Below, one piece after another: positions 53,756-64,000 of a stretch of DNA of 64,000 bases; the first letter of the stretch is position 1; every line of letters starts with the position of its first letter. Under the pieces are notes generated by a model that searched no databases, was not told the origin of the DNA, and saw only the letters and a list, made by a program, of their open reading frames with translations. Source of the DNA: Mesostigma viride (Eukaryota; Streptophyta; Mesostigmatophyceae; Mesostigmatales; Mesostigmataceae); NCBI GenBank assembly GCA_009746045.1, contig RPFO01000645.1:1195193-1259192 (forward strand). The letters are read 5' to 3'. A program made the translations under genes and the position numbers.

Positions 53756-54625
53756 TTTCCTTGTAAGTACTAACCTAGCCTTCGGAAGGCAAAGAGAACC
53801 GAAGTGTCTCCAGAGCTTCCACCGGTCACCGGTCGTTCACTCCAAACAACGCCCGGATCAGGAGCTTCTAACAACTGTACATTCTTCAGAAGTTGAAATT
53901 CCCTGAAACATAATCATCGCGATTGTCATGCCTGGTTTTACCCCGAAGTCAATTCCGAGGTGAACCTTGGCACGCAGCTGGTGCTGCCATAGCCCGCTGG
54001 TCTGTCCTTCCGACCTGCATGCGTGCTAGATCAGCTCGAGGCTGCTGTCTGCTGTACAGCTCGTTGCCGTCTTGGTAATGCTAGCATTTCTACTGGTGTT
54101 GGTGTTGTTGCTGCTGCAATAAGTGACAAGTAACAACCAACGGTATGTCCTAGCAATCTGTTAGAAGTCATGATTTGGAGTGTTGGCTCGTTTACTAGAA
54201 GAACGTCAAGGGCTCAAGGCACTAAAAGTTTGGGCATTGTGATCATGATGAAGTTGGTGAGTGGTTAGATACTTATTTGATGCGGCTTCAAGGAAGTCAG
54301 CCCAAGGTTGCCAGTTGTCACAATGATGATCCATCTTCCTGGGAAAATTGTTAGCAAACTGGGGTAGGCCGCAGGCAATACCTGATCGAGCCATACCTCG
54401 CATGACGAGCATGAATTTAGCCCGTTGGTAATGTCCACTGTGCATGTTCGCTTGTAATAACCGATAAAAGAGACCTGCTCCTGGTTGATGTTTTTTTCGC
54501 GTCAGCATTGCCCAGATGACTTCTCGAAAGATTTCGGGAAAACCATTTTGAGTAGCCATCGCGGCAGAAGCGAAGTTAGGTTGGAGGGAAACGCAGCATG
54601 ACAGGCTTTGGATTAATTTGCTAAC
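53756..54625. promoter_or_regulatory. Divergent NEMF/UXT intergenic interval
   Basis: The two start codons (53755 minus, 54626 plus) are 870 bp apart on opposite strands, so promoters of both genes should lie here. No TATA-like or other core element is clear. The base composition is lower in GC than in the exons. Confidence 0.5.
54206..54559 (-). CDS. Hypothetical 117-residue ORF in the divergent interval
   Basis: An uninterrupted frame starts MATQNGFPEIFREVIWAML and ends QTFSALSP. It lies between the NEMF and UXT starts, on the NEMF strand. I recognise no domain. Codon use is AT-richer than in the neighbouring genes, and it would occupy their promoter region. It could be a real small gene, a 5' exon or chance. 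Confidence 0.25.
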   Translation of the reverse strand: MATQNGFPEIFREVIWAMLTRKKHQPGAGLFYRLLQANMHSGHYQRAKFMLVMRGMARSGIACGLPQFANNFPRKMDHHCDNWQPWADFLEAASNKYLTTHQLHHDHNAQTFSALSP

Positions 54626-57600
54626 ATGGACGATGAACTGAAGAAGCAAAAAATTAGGGAATATGAAGAGTTTATTGATAAACGGCTGAAGAAAGATCTT
54701 CAAAAGGCTGAGGATGCTCGGTTGGTCCTTGACGCAATCTCGTTTTCAGTGCTGCAAATCACCTGCCCTTACTTCTTTTCGTCGGCGTCCCTCTATCTTT
54801 GCTAACTAGATAAAGTGGCTTTTTCGATGGGTTTTGTGCAGGAACGCGGTACAAGAACAGCTTACTTCATTGTATCCTTAACAAAAATCCCCATCTTCCC
54901 CGCGCGAAGCTCCTCTCCGCATTCTCCTCTCAGCACCTGCTTCGTATTCCTTCGATTCCTATACTGAGCTTTGCATTTGGCTAGTCAAGAAATTTTGAAA
55001 CCCTTAACGTGTACAGGCACATTCCTTTCTTGAGATATAAATCCTTGACATACTGTTGATATGCCAGCGATGACCTCCGCAAGAACATCGAGTCTCTTCA
55101 AGGTGACGAGAGCTTGCGGCAGGAATTCCGCACGATGGTCAATCTAGGCTCCGACGTTTACGCGGAAGCCAAAGTGTGAGTACCTACTCATACCCTCATC
55201 CAATTTTGTGGGTTTCTTATAGCACTTAGTGCACGTAATTGGTCACCTCTCCTGGCTTTATCTCCACGGACGACACCTGGCAGCATAGCTGCATCTGCCA
55301 CCATCGAGTTCCACAGGTAATGGCCGCTTGAAAGCCCTGCTGCTGTCCTTGTCACCCTACCATGAAAGGATGCCCTGCGATGCGGGTCTTCCTTGGCAAG
55401 TATGCCTGTGGGATGCGCCCAGTGGATGCGCGAAAGCGCAGTGGGCACGGACAAGTACTCAATAGGAGCCCCACACCCTGTGGGGGTACACGCTGGAACG
55501 GGAGGTGGCCCTAGTGAAGCATCATGGGTGCCCGGTGATGGTCTTCACTCGTCAGGGTCTTACATTCTTCATAGTCTTCATCACCTGACTATGCACTCAC
55601 AAGCACCTGAATACCCATCTTCCCCCCCACCCCCCACCCCCCCGCGCCACTTCAATTCCCACGGTCTGCGGCTGCCAGTCCCTTCTGGGTGCCTTACGGC
55701 TGTGCACTTGTGCGCCCGTATGTTCCTTGGTCTAGTGTCCCACTTATATTTCTTCACTAATCTAGTGTACCCAGTGGGACTGTCTACCTCTCTCCTGGTC
55801 TCATCTACCCGGTACCTGACTGTACTGGGGCAAGACTTCAGCAGTGCCAGCTCATCCTTGTGTATGCCCTGTCACTCGTCCACTCCGAAGTCCAGGGAGC
55901 ACGGGTAGCACCTAGGCAGCCATAGGCCATCCGTCCATAGCGTGCAGAAGCATCTCATGCATACGTGCCTGCACCCATATCAGTTAATAGGCCTTACAAT
56001 CCTTGCGCCTCATGTGAGCATCTGCCTGTGGTTACTTGGATGTTATACCCTCGCAAGCTCCAACGCCCTCCCTGACCTCTCATGACCTCAGCTGCCTCAC
56101 CCAAGTCTGCTTGGCGCCTTCCTCTTCTGTCCGTGCGGCTTCTGTCAACACAAGGGTTGCCCGCGCAAGTAGTGATTTGCCCGCGTTGGTGGGCGTGTGC
56201 GCTTCACTTGATCCAATCTGCATGCCCTCCCCCCTCCGCATGCAGTCACATGTCGTTGGCTTTTTTGCATGGTGGGGATGCTAGGATGCATGTATGCTGG
56301 CACCCACCTGCATCCCTGTTGTATCACAGGCCTCTATGTAATACTGAGTTGTATATTATCTGCTCCCATGCATGCATTGTGCAAGCCATCTGCTCTCATG
56401 GCTACCTTGTTCACCTGTACGTCCCTCTGCGTGTGGCCTCCTGTGCCCTTCATCGTGCTGTCGCTGCCACTTGCCGCGTAGCGAGGACACTTCGCACGTG
56501 TACGTGGACGTCGGCCTGGGCTTCTACCTGGGCTTCACCCTGCAGGAGGCGCTCGGCTTCATCGCGAACAAGAAGGCCATGCTGCAGGCGTAAGCACCGA
56601 GCATGGGCACCAGCGCACACACCAGCACATTCTGCCAAACACATACTGATACTGAGCAGTGCTGCCTGTCGTTAATATGCCAGCATGTATGGGATGGCAA
56701 GTAAGCCGCTGCCTTTAGTCATATCGTTCATTATGGACGCCTTTCCTTTTATTTCACCGCCCTCATAGCCTGTATGGGTGAGCTGTTTCTTTACCCTGCC
56801 TGTGCATGCCAGGTTCTCTTAAACCACCTCTGTCTGCGTGCCAGCAACGGACCATCATGGACCATCATGCTCATGTCTTTGCTCGTTGTTGCTTTGACTG
56901 GCTGGCATTGCAATCCTTGGTCCTCACTTCCATCGTTTCTTTTCCTTGTTCCTCGTTCCGGCGCCGCAGGAATGTGGATGCGGAGACGAAACAGATTGCG
57001 CAGATAAAGGCACACATCAAACTGGTGAGGGGACTGGGATGTGAACCGTGGCCTAGAACCCCAGAATCCTAGACTTTTAGGAAGCCTGGAGACCTAGAAA
57101 CCTTGAAACCTAGAAATTTCAAAACTTTGAAAACCTGGAAACCTGGAAGTAAAGAAACTTATAACCCTAGAAACTGAAAAGCTTATCATCCTGGAAATGT
57201 TATGATCTTAAGTCTCTTGAACCCCATATCCCCAGGTTCCTGCATCGGACGTCCCTAGATCCCTAACGGATTACTACTATGTATGGTAACACCATATATG
57301 GTGACACTTGCCCGCACTTCCTTGTTACTCAGCTGCTTTGCTCATGCTACAGCCTCAGTGTCATCTATGCCGTACACAGCACAATCCTGGCCCATATTGC
57401 CTTACCAGCAGCGCAAACTCATCGGTGGAGAGGCTGGGTCCTGACCGTAGTGCGGTTTGAGGCACAAGAATGACAGCACTCTGTAGAACCTGACCAAGAT
57501 TCCTCTCTTTTAGAGGCCAGGCGTCATAGTGGGTCCCCAATTTCGCTGCACTTGGGTCGTACGATTGAGGGTTGACTGCACACACCGACGATGATGCACC

Positions 57601-57756
57601 ACCAGCTTGCTGTGGGTGTCTCATGACCCATCGCCCTTTCTCTGCGTGCCCCATCTCCCACCTTGGCCGCAGGTGTGCGAGGGCATCTTTGAGCTCATGG
57701 GGCTGCCCGAGAGCGACCGCGTGGTTCGGCGTGCGGGCGGTTTTGGAAGAGAGTAG
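54626..57756 (+). CDS. UXT: UXT-like prefoldin alpha-type protein, 6 exons
   Basis: Exons 54626-54720, 54842-54871 (a 30-nt microexon), 55068-55175, 56482-56589, 56970-57024 and 57673-57756 join in consistent phase to 159 residues, close to the 157 of human UXT. The start MDDELKKQKIREYEEFIDKR gives the first helix; RTMVNLGSDVYAEAKV and DTSHVYVDVGLGFYLGFTL form the beta-hairpin region that is the UXT signature; ALGFIANKKAMLQ and IAQIKAHIKL give the second helix. UXT sits with URI in prefoldin-like/R2TP assemblies. The start codon is the first ATG, and the microexon is supported only by phase and coiled-coil continuity. Introns are cleaner than in NEMF. Confidence 0.92.
57070..57230. repeat. 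Degenerate GAAACCTA/GGAAACCT repeat in UXT intron 5
   Basis: Short 10-12 bp units such as GAAACCTAGAAA and TGGAAACCTGGAA recur irregularly between exons 5 and 6. Confidence 0.6.
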
Positions 57757-57789
57757 AATGAGCGCATAGAATGTTGTGCTCAGAGATGT

Positions 57790-57983
57790 CAAGGAGACAA
57801 CCAGCGCAGGCCAGAAATCGGGAGAATCCGGACCATGGTAGCTCGAGCCTGCCGTTATCTTGTCCGCGTGTTCGAGTCGTTCAGGATGATGAATATGAAT
57901 GGTGATGGAAATGTGTAGCCTTGTGCATTGAAATTATGGCTGGCTTACGTGTAGAGCGACTAGATGACCTAGAAGGTGGGGCC
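57790..57983 (-). repeat. Interspersed repeat R1, third copy
   Basis: It begins CAAGGAGACAACCAG and is nearly identical to the reverse complement of 23447-23650. The sequence after it (58012-58055) shares GAGACAACTAT and GGACGCATGGCGATC with 34092-34123, so the two loci may carry a related larger repeat. Confidence 0.75.
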
Positions 57984-58473
57984 GGAACGGATGTCACTTC
58001 TTTTAGTTGTAAGTGAGACAACTATTCCTGGACGCATGGCGATCGAACCAGTATCGATCGGCTCATCGCCTTTGGTGGTCGAGGGATTCTAGAAGAAAAA
58101 CAGAGAGGGTATGCGGAGCTCAAATCACTTGGCAAGTCGTAGCAAAGTTAGAACCAGAGCTATGGCAGCAGGTTGGGATCTCATGCCCTGGACAATTGAC
58201 CAGTCCTGGACATTCATATAGGTGCAGCCCTAGGAGCATTGCAAAGCTAGTTCATGCCTGGGTAACTTACCTGACGATGCATGCACATGCACAATGGCCA
58301 GCATGCTTGTATCACAGGGAGCGTCTTTCTGTTGAGTGGCTCAGCGCCCTTTACCTTTTAGTTTGCATAGCTGGCATTGGTTCTGGAATGCACAATGTAT
58401 AGATGCATTCATGAATACCGCACAGTATAATATCATGAATGTCGGCCGCCTTCAACATCATGCATGTGGGCAT

Positions 58474-59386
58474 TAAAATTGAATTAAATTAAATTAAATT
58501 ATAACATGCCTCCGTGGGGAGGTCATGTAGCACATATTCCATGATGGATGGGGTGGGGGAAGCCGCGTGATCGAACTATCGATCCTAACTCTATCTAGAA
58601 AATCCTAACTACACTACTCATCAAAACGCCTCCGCCGCTTGGGGGGAGGTGGCTTGCCCACAGGGTTGGGCGTGTGCGCCTTGACAATCTTCTTCCACCG
58701 CGTCTTGTCCTGCATGGCAGTCCAAAGACGGGAGAGAGAGTGGATGCGGTGCTCAAACTGGGCTGGGACCACTAGGTCGTCCAGCAACATCTGAACGTAG
58801 CTCGTGACAGGTTTCCCTACCCTTCTGGGAATTAATTAATTAATTAGACTCGTGCTCCCGTTGGGGAGTCACGGAGCATTAACCCCGATGGATGGATGGA
58901 TGGGTGCAAACAGTCCTACCGGTCTAATCTATCTACATCGGCTACATACTACATCTATCTAACAGCATTCTAACTACAACATCTATCTAGGCAGCCGCAC
59001 GCTGCCCTAGGGGAGCTATCTGGCGTGCCTCCCACGGGATTGCACACGCGGGCGCTTCCCCACTGGGGGGGGCTCGTTGTCCTCTATGACCTGGGCCCAC
59101 TTGGCCTTGTCCATCATCTTCTTCCAAATCACGGAGAGGCCTAGGCCCCCCATGTCCTCTACTAGCTGTTCTTTGAAGGTGCGGGCCTTGCGGCGTCTAA
59201 CATCACTGGGCCCAGCCCACGTCAGGAGGTGCCGGCCAGGCTGGGCTGGTCGCAGTCCTGCGGGGGGGGCACGTGAGGTGTCTAGGTCTGGTAATTGGTG
59301 CGAGCTAGGTGCCCTACTATAGCTGCAGGCGTCGTTGCTTTTGGGAATGTCCGCGGGGCCAGGCCAGGTCAGAATGTGCCGCCCTG
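58474..59386 (-). mobile_element. 5'-truncated L1-like ORF2 copy, host of a nested element
   Basis: A perfect 12-bp target duplication GCATGTGGGCAT flanks it (58462-58473 and 59387-59398). On the minus strand it encodes GRHILTWPGPADIPK, then, after the nested insert, GKPVTSYVQMLLDDLVVPAQ and the GKPPPPKRRRRFDE C-terminus. It ends in the CCTCC/GGAGG hairpin and a TTTAA tail. Confidence 0.88.
58833..59337 (-). mobile_element. Nested L1-like ORF2 3' fragment of a second subfamily
   Basis: Repeats CTTCTGGGAAT (58822-58832) and CTTTTGGGAAT (59338-59348) flank it, 11 bp with one mismatch. It encodes GRHLLTWAGPSDVRRRKART and FKEQLVEDMGGLGLSVIWKK, ends at a stop, and has the CTCCC/GGGAG 3' end and TTAATTAATTAATT tail of the 60.5-kb element type. 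Removing it rejoins the host reading sense between DIPK and RVGKP. Confidence 0.88.
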
Positions 59387-59567
59387 GCATGTGGGCATGC
59401 CTGGCACAAAAGCTAAGTGTGATCGATCGACAAGGCGCATGCCCCATGCGCATGCATGCAGCACGGCCGTATATGTAGACGTTACGATGCTCCGGGAGAA
59501 GCCTAATATTCTCCTGGGCTATCGGGGTTAGCATGCAACCTACATTGCCTATCATCATGGCCGAGCG

Positions 59568-60229
59568 TCCTCACGGTGCTCACGTATGGCGCCGAGGCGT
59601 GGACCCGGCCTCACACCCAAACTGGCAGCTAGGCTAGACGGCACGGTTTACAGGATGCTCCGACAGGTCCTTAACGTAGGTTTTTCCGAGCGTCCGTCAT
59701 CAGAGTCTTTGTATCATGGCATGCCTCGTGTTTCGGACGAGATTAGGCAGCGTAGGATAGCATTTGTAGGACACCTTGCCCGCACCAGCCAGGTCGACAC
59801 CACCCTCGGTCTGGCCGGCCCCCAGCGGCTTGGCCAGCCAGGGCGGCACATTCTGACCTGGCCTGGCCCCGCGGACATTCCCAAAAGGGTAGGGAAACCT
59901 GTCACGAGCTACGTGCAGATGTTGCTGGACGACCTAGTGGTCCCAGCCCAGTTTGAGCACCGCATCCACTCTCTCTCCCGTCTTTGGACTGCCATGCAGG
60001 ACAAGACGCGGTGGAAGAAGATTGTCAAGGCGCACACACCCGACCCTGTGGGCAAGCCACCTCCCCCCAAGCGGAGGAGGCGTTTTGATGAGTAGTGTAG
60101 TTAGGATTTTTCTAGATAGCTTAGAGTTAGGATAGTTCGATCACGCGGCTTCCTCCACCCCATCCATCATGGAATATGTGCTACATGACCTCCCCACGGA
60201 GGCATGTTATAATTTAATTTAATTTTTTA
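59568..60229 (+). mobile_element. 5'-truncated L1-like ORF2 copy with perfect target duplication
   Basis: ATGGCCGAGCG occurs at 59557-59567 and 60230-60240. The insert encodes the C-terminal part (LDGTVYRMLRQVLNVGFSE, RQRRIAFVGHLARTSQVD, HILTWPGPADIPKRVGKP) to a TAG at 60093, and ends in the CCTCC/GGAGG hairpin and TTTAA tail. It is very close to the copies at 17412 and 58474, so all three are recent. Confidence 0.93.
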
Positions 60230-60522
60230 ATGGCCGAGCGTACATGCAGTCGATCGTCTTGGATAATCTGGATGACGCGGAGCTAGCTGCATGCTATGTG
60301 CGACTCCAGACCTGGTAGGGTGAGTCTCGTCACTTGCCGATGTCGCCGGTGATCAAAGTATATCCGCGTAGAAAATTAAGTACCTCGTCGGGTACTCCGC
60401 GTGGCATGCCTTCAGTGCATGTTCACACACTTATGATGCATCGATCAGCGGCATGCATGTGCCGGTCGTACGGGGCGCACCCATGCTCGGTTTCATGCCC
60501 GCGGGACCTGCATGGCATGTTT

Positions 60523-62326
60523 CAAAAGTTACGCACGTGACCAGCTATGACGACTACCAAAGCAAAACGAGGGCTGGAAAAGGAGCTGGCACAGCTTCCC
60601 AGCGCCCAGCCCAACCCTCTCGCCCTCGCCATTGTTCAGCCGCCAGGCTTACCCGCCAACCAGCCGTCTGGGCCTGCCAACCCACCGCCAGCAAACCCAT
60701 CGCCCAGCGCCTCGCCCGAGCCCAAGAAACCCTGCCACGACCACAAATGGCGACAGTGGCTACCCGATAACGACCGCCTTTTTTCTTTTCTGCACTGGCT
60801 GCAGCTTACCACAGCAGAATGCGCCGCAATCGTGCGTTACCTAGCACGGGAACGCAAGCTCCATGGGGTCACAGGGCCAATCCCCGACGAGAGGTTCTTT
60901 AACAGGGGGGACCACCGCCTCGCTATCCTGTGCAGCTTCTTCCAGCTACCCCTGGACCAAATCGCCACCAACATCCGCGCCCCAGCCCAGCCTGCGCAGC
61001 CGACAGACACATCGGCTTCCTCCCTCTGCAAGGATGACATCCGAGCAGTGCTGGAGGAGCACGTGACCTGGCCGTTGGCCGAGAAGCTGACCTCGCTGAA
61101 CACGACGCTCAACACGGTGGAAGCCCGGGTCTCCAACGTGGAAACCAAGGTCGTCCACAAGCTACAACCCCAGTTCACGGCGCTACACACCGCGGCGCAG
61201 GCTTCGGAAACGCATGCTGCACTTGTCTCTCGCCTTAACCAGGTGGAGGGCAAGTGTGGCGTGCTCCTGAAGAAGCTTGAGGCCATCACCGCCCACACCG
61301 AGGCCCTGGCCACACAGGTCCCCAAGATAGCGGAGCAGACGGCCACCATTGCATCCCAGCCACCCCGGCAGGATGCTGGCGACCTCCCGCCGCTCTCCTA
61401 CGCGGACCTGCTGCGGTCAGCGACCGCCTCCACCACCGACGCCATCGCCACAAAGCTCCAGGAGCTGGAGGACCACCGCCAAGCCCAGCAACGGGAGGTC
61501 ACCGACCGCGCTCGCCGCGAGTGCCGAGTGGTGCTACGTCGCTTCCCCCAGAAGCCAGGTGAGACGTCAACCTCTCTTGCTGACGAGCTCAAGAACCAGC
61601 TTCTTACCCTCATGGGCCTGGTAGGTGAGGTAGAACTGCGTGGGTGCCACCGCCTTCCCCACTCACGGGACAAGGCGGCTCCCCCACCAGTCCTACTCAC
61701 CTTCCCCTCCCCTGAGGATAAGCAGCGGTTCCTCTCTCGTCGCAAGCGGTTGCACGACCTCACCTGGACGCTGGATGACGACCTCACCCCCGCTCAGCAA
61801 CAGCAGCGACGCGGCCTGTGGCCAGAATACCTCCGCCATAAGCAGGACCCCCAGAAGCCCAAGGTGTACTGGAGGGGCGGGGACCTGATGATCAACCACA
61901 AGATGTGGACGCCCCCAGCGGGCTAGAATAGCAATAGCCCTAGCTTGTAACCAAGGCAGCCATGCCTAGAATGTTGCCTAGCTGTGCCAACACACCTAGT
62001 CACGTGCCGCCAACACACGGTACACAACCAGCCATAGCCTTAGCCTAGTCCTAGTACAGCCATGCTACGCCCTGGCTATGTTCAGATTACTTGCCCACGC
62101 TCCTTGCTATGATATGCTCACATGGGTCTTATTGCACCCACAGTTTGCCGGATCGTTAGCCTGTCCTTTTAGCTAGCCGCGCCCGATTGCAGCTGTGGCA
62201 TGCCTTTGGCATGAAGGAGACTGGGGGTCTCTGCCCTTTCTCCTGTGTGCACACACAGGGATTAAAAGCACTTCGGTGCTCCGTGACTCCCCAACGGGAG
62301 CACGAGTTTAATTAATTAATTAATTA
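60523..62326 (+). mobile_element. Intact ORF1-only L1-like element
   Basis: Perfect 11-bp target duplication ATGGCATGTTT (60512-60522 and 62327-62337). The 1,804-bp insert has 24 bp of 5' leader, one intact ORF1, about 400 bp of 3' UTR, a GTGCTCC/GGAGCAC hairpin and a TTAATTAATTAATTAA tail. There is no endonuclease or reverse transcriptase, so its mobility must depend on enzymes supplied by other elements. The design resembles mammalian HAL1 (half-L1). Confidence 0.88.
60547..61926 (+). CDS. L1-like ORF1 protein (ORF1p), intact, 459 residues
   Basis: This is the RNA-binding chaperone of an L1-like retrotransposon, expected to form trimers on element RNA. A Pro-rich N-terminus (to about 62) and a helical domain (LAILCSFFQLPLDQI) lead into a coiled coil (about 165-310: LTSLNTTLNTVEARVSNVET). 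An RRM-like part follows (RRECRVVLRRFP, LRGCHRLPHSRD, PPVLLTFPSPEDKQRFLSRR). The C-terminal domain carries DLTPAQQQQRRGLWPEYL and YWRGGDLMINHKMW, matching the L1 ORF1p CTD pattern. The first ATG is used; it lies 25 bases inside the element. No frameshift or stop interrupts it, unlike every other retroelement ORF in the window. Confidence 0.9.
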   Translation: MTTTKAKRGLEKELAQLPSAQPNPLALAIVQPPGLPANQPSGPANPPPANPSPSASPEPKKPCHDHKWRQWLPDNDRLFSFLHWLQLTTAECAAIVRYLARERKLHGVTGPIPDERFFNRGDHRLAILCSFFQLPLDQIATNIRAPAQPAQPTDTSASSLCKDDIRAVLEEHVTWPLAEKLTSLNTTLNTVEARVSNVETKVVHKLQPQFTALHTAAQASETHAALVSRLNQVEGKCGVLLKKLEAITAHTEALATQVPKIAEQTATIASQPPRQDAGDLPPLSYADLLRSATASTTDAIATKLQELEDHRQAQQREVTDRARRECRVVLRRFPQKPGETSTSLADELKNQLLTLMGLVGEVELRGCHRLPHSRDKAAPPPVLLTFPSPEDKQRFLSRRKRLHDLTWTLDDDLTPAQQQQRRGLWPEYLRHKQDPQKPKVYWRGGDLMINHKMWTPPAG

Positions 62327-62549
62327 ATGGCATGTTTATGCACGTGATTGATCTATTTATAGCTTGAGAGGTCTTTGTGGTCATTAATATTAATGAGCTT
62401 GCATCATGCATTTGAGCAAATTAAAGTGCATTGCATGCAAGTGATCCACAGGCATGTGGCATCCAACAGCTTAAATAATAACACAGCTCCTTACTGCTGA
62501 AACTGAAACCTGAATGGACAACTTTGGATGCACTACAACACAGATCCGC

Positions 62550-64000
62550 TTACGAAAATTCATGCTCTGGCAGCAATTTTAGTGCCTCCAGACTTGATGG
62601 CAACTTACGCCCTGTGAGCTCATAGTAATAACCCCACCATTCCACATACAGGGGTGCGGACCGCATGGCAATTTTCTGTGGCCTCTCTTTTGAGGCTTTG
62701 AGCCATGCCTTACTCCACGGCCTCAACTCCCCTGCGATATTGTAGCCATGTATACTCAGTGCATTGTCCTGTGCTCTGGCTTTACCCCCTCCAGGACCCC
62801 GTGGCGCCGCGAATGGCTCGTGGACCGTCACAAACCCCTTGGGGAGGAAATTGGCCTTCCCTGACAGCACATCTTTCAGGAACTCACTCCCTGTTGTGCG
62901 TCGCAATCGGTGGAACGGCAGCGTCTCAAAGATCTTGGCGAGTTCCTCGAAGAATGAGCGAGATGGCGTGACCACCAGCACATGCGTCGCAATATCGGCG
63001 ATGCCGGCCGCAGAGCTGTCGTTGGCTGCGGCGGCTGCCGAGGTGTTGATTGCTTGCATCCCAAGCACCCGCGGGGAGTCGGGACCACAGAAGAGAGCAT
63101 CTGGGTTCTTCACAAAGTAGGTGTCTGGCTCTATGTACACAATCTGCGAGCCAGGCAATTTCATGGTCAACAGATTCGGTCCACAAAAACTTGAGGCAAG
63201 GCTTGGAAAAACAATCTCAACAAATGCATATGCTTCACCACACAGGGAGCCAGTATGATTAAATCCCTAACATCTGGGGCCTCTTTGAGAAAGGAAGCAG
63301 CACATATGGTCAAGCACGCACAGAAGAGCCTCCCAGAGTCCTACAGCACGGGGTCGCTGAAATAATAAACGAGACAGGCAATCACCACTATCTTGCCCGC
63401 AGTCTGCACAGTCATGCGGGTGGCGGCCATCACGTGTGGGCCTTACTCAACCGTTGGCTCTGACCTGGAATGCATAACACATTCGACAAGAAAAATTTAC
63501 TTCTAGGCGGCGCCTGGGAATGACAACAAAACAAACGGTTGTGCAAAACAATAGGTGATAACAAACAAAAGGCGGTGCCACCGGGCACAAGTGCCAGCGG
63601 GCACGTAGGCCAACGAAAAGGGGGTGAAATGCCAGTCCGCACTTCAGAGCCAGTAACTAATGGCAAACACCCTATTGTCATAGGTAAAGTACTAGCAACC
63701 AGTTCACCAACTACAGAAGTGCTGTATATAGCTCAAGGCTTCCCCTTGTGCGGGCACCATGCTCTGGCCCAACCCACAATGATAACCTACAGCCTCCTGC
63801 CTTGGAATACTCCTCCAGCGTCAACATTAGTAGTCCCTCCAGTACAGCATCGTACCTTGGAATAGTCCTCTAGCATCCACATTCCTGGGTAGTCCACCGC
63901 CTACTAGTAGAGCATCGTACCTTGGAATACTCCTCTAGCGTCCACATGAACAGGCGCACCACCCAGCGGTGGACTTGGTACCGCCGCGACCCCTTGCCCG
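62550..64000 (-). CDS. GT8-like glycosyltransferase, 3' part (two exons seen, 5' end outside)
   Basis: Exons 63921-64000 (cut by the window edge) and 62550-63143 join in phase 0, reading RLFMWTLEEYSK then IVYIEPDTYFVKNPDALF. This fits the family-8 pattern of an alpha-helix ending in a Lys followed by the metal-binding strand, with ExD in place of the usual DxD. Downstream come HVLVVTPSRSFFEELAK, FLPKGFVTVHEPF and SIHGYNIAGELRPWSKAWL, resembling the HxGxxKPW end of GT8 enzymes such as glycogenin and plant GUX. Substrate unknown. The closing TAA (62550-62552) is inside GTAAGC, a good donor, so the gene may continue downstream. Intron 63144-63920 contains copies of the exon end and donor. Confidence 0.75.
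63801..63920 (-). repeat. Duplicated exon end plus donor of the glycosyltransferase gene
   Basis: The exon end (gene strand GACGCTAGAGGAGTATTCC to AAG, then GTACGATGCT) is repeated twice in the intron: donor-bearing copy 63856-63900 (AAG|GTACGATGCT kept) and 63801-63840 (AAG|GCAGGA). Periods are about 65 and 55 bp. Confidence 0.85.

Overview
The window is nuclear DNA of a eukaryote, most likely a microalga. It has spliceosomal GT-AG genes with many short exons, L1-like non-LTR retrotransposons, very abundant mini- and microsatellites, and a tRNA relic (11541-11608) that looks like a broken plastid trnS. I cannot name the species or the algal group from sequence alone.

Layout. 1-11266 is one tandem array of a 40-bp unit (about 280 copies), followed by CA-rich simple repeat, the tRNA relic and a short telomere-like heptamer run (11644-11700). 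11.7-23.6 kb is gene-poor, with palindrome-bearing repeats and nested L1-like fragments. 24.65-30.06 kb (minus) is a 7-exon gene predicted to encode calponin-homology (CH) domain, Lys/Glu/Ala-rich coil, transmembrane segment and LysM, an unusual architecture. 30.8-33.0 kb holds more retrotransposon pieces. 35.88-53.76 kb (minus) is a 15-exon NEMF/Rqc2 (NFACT) gene, the ribosome-associated quality-control factor; its introns are filled with minisatellites. 54.63-57.76 kb (plus) is a 6-exon UXT/prefoldin-alpha gene, divergent from NEMF. 58.47-62.33 kb is a cluster of L1-like insertions with clear target-site duplications, including an intact ORF1-only element. 62.55-64.00 kb (minus) is the 3' part of a GT8-like glycosyltransferase gene that runs off the window.

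Two themes link the parts. First, at several exons in two unrelated genes (NEMF, glycosyltransferase), the exon 3' end together with its 5' splice site is tandemly repeated into the following intron, giving arrays of up to about 23 decoy donors. Second, the retroelements share a 3' hairpin whose stem covaries between copies, followed by a TTAA- or TTTAA-type tail, and they insert with 11-15 bp target duplications. Gene models rest on splice-phase agreement across every junction plus family similarity read by eye; no alignment or transcript data were available.
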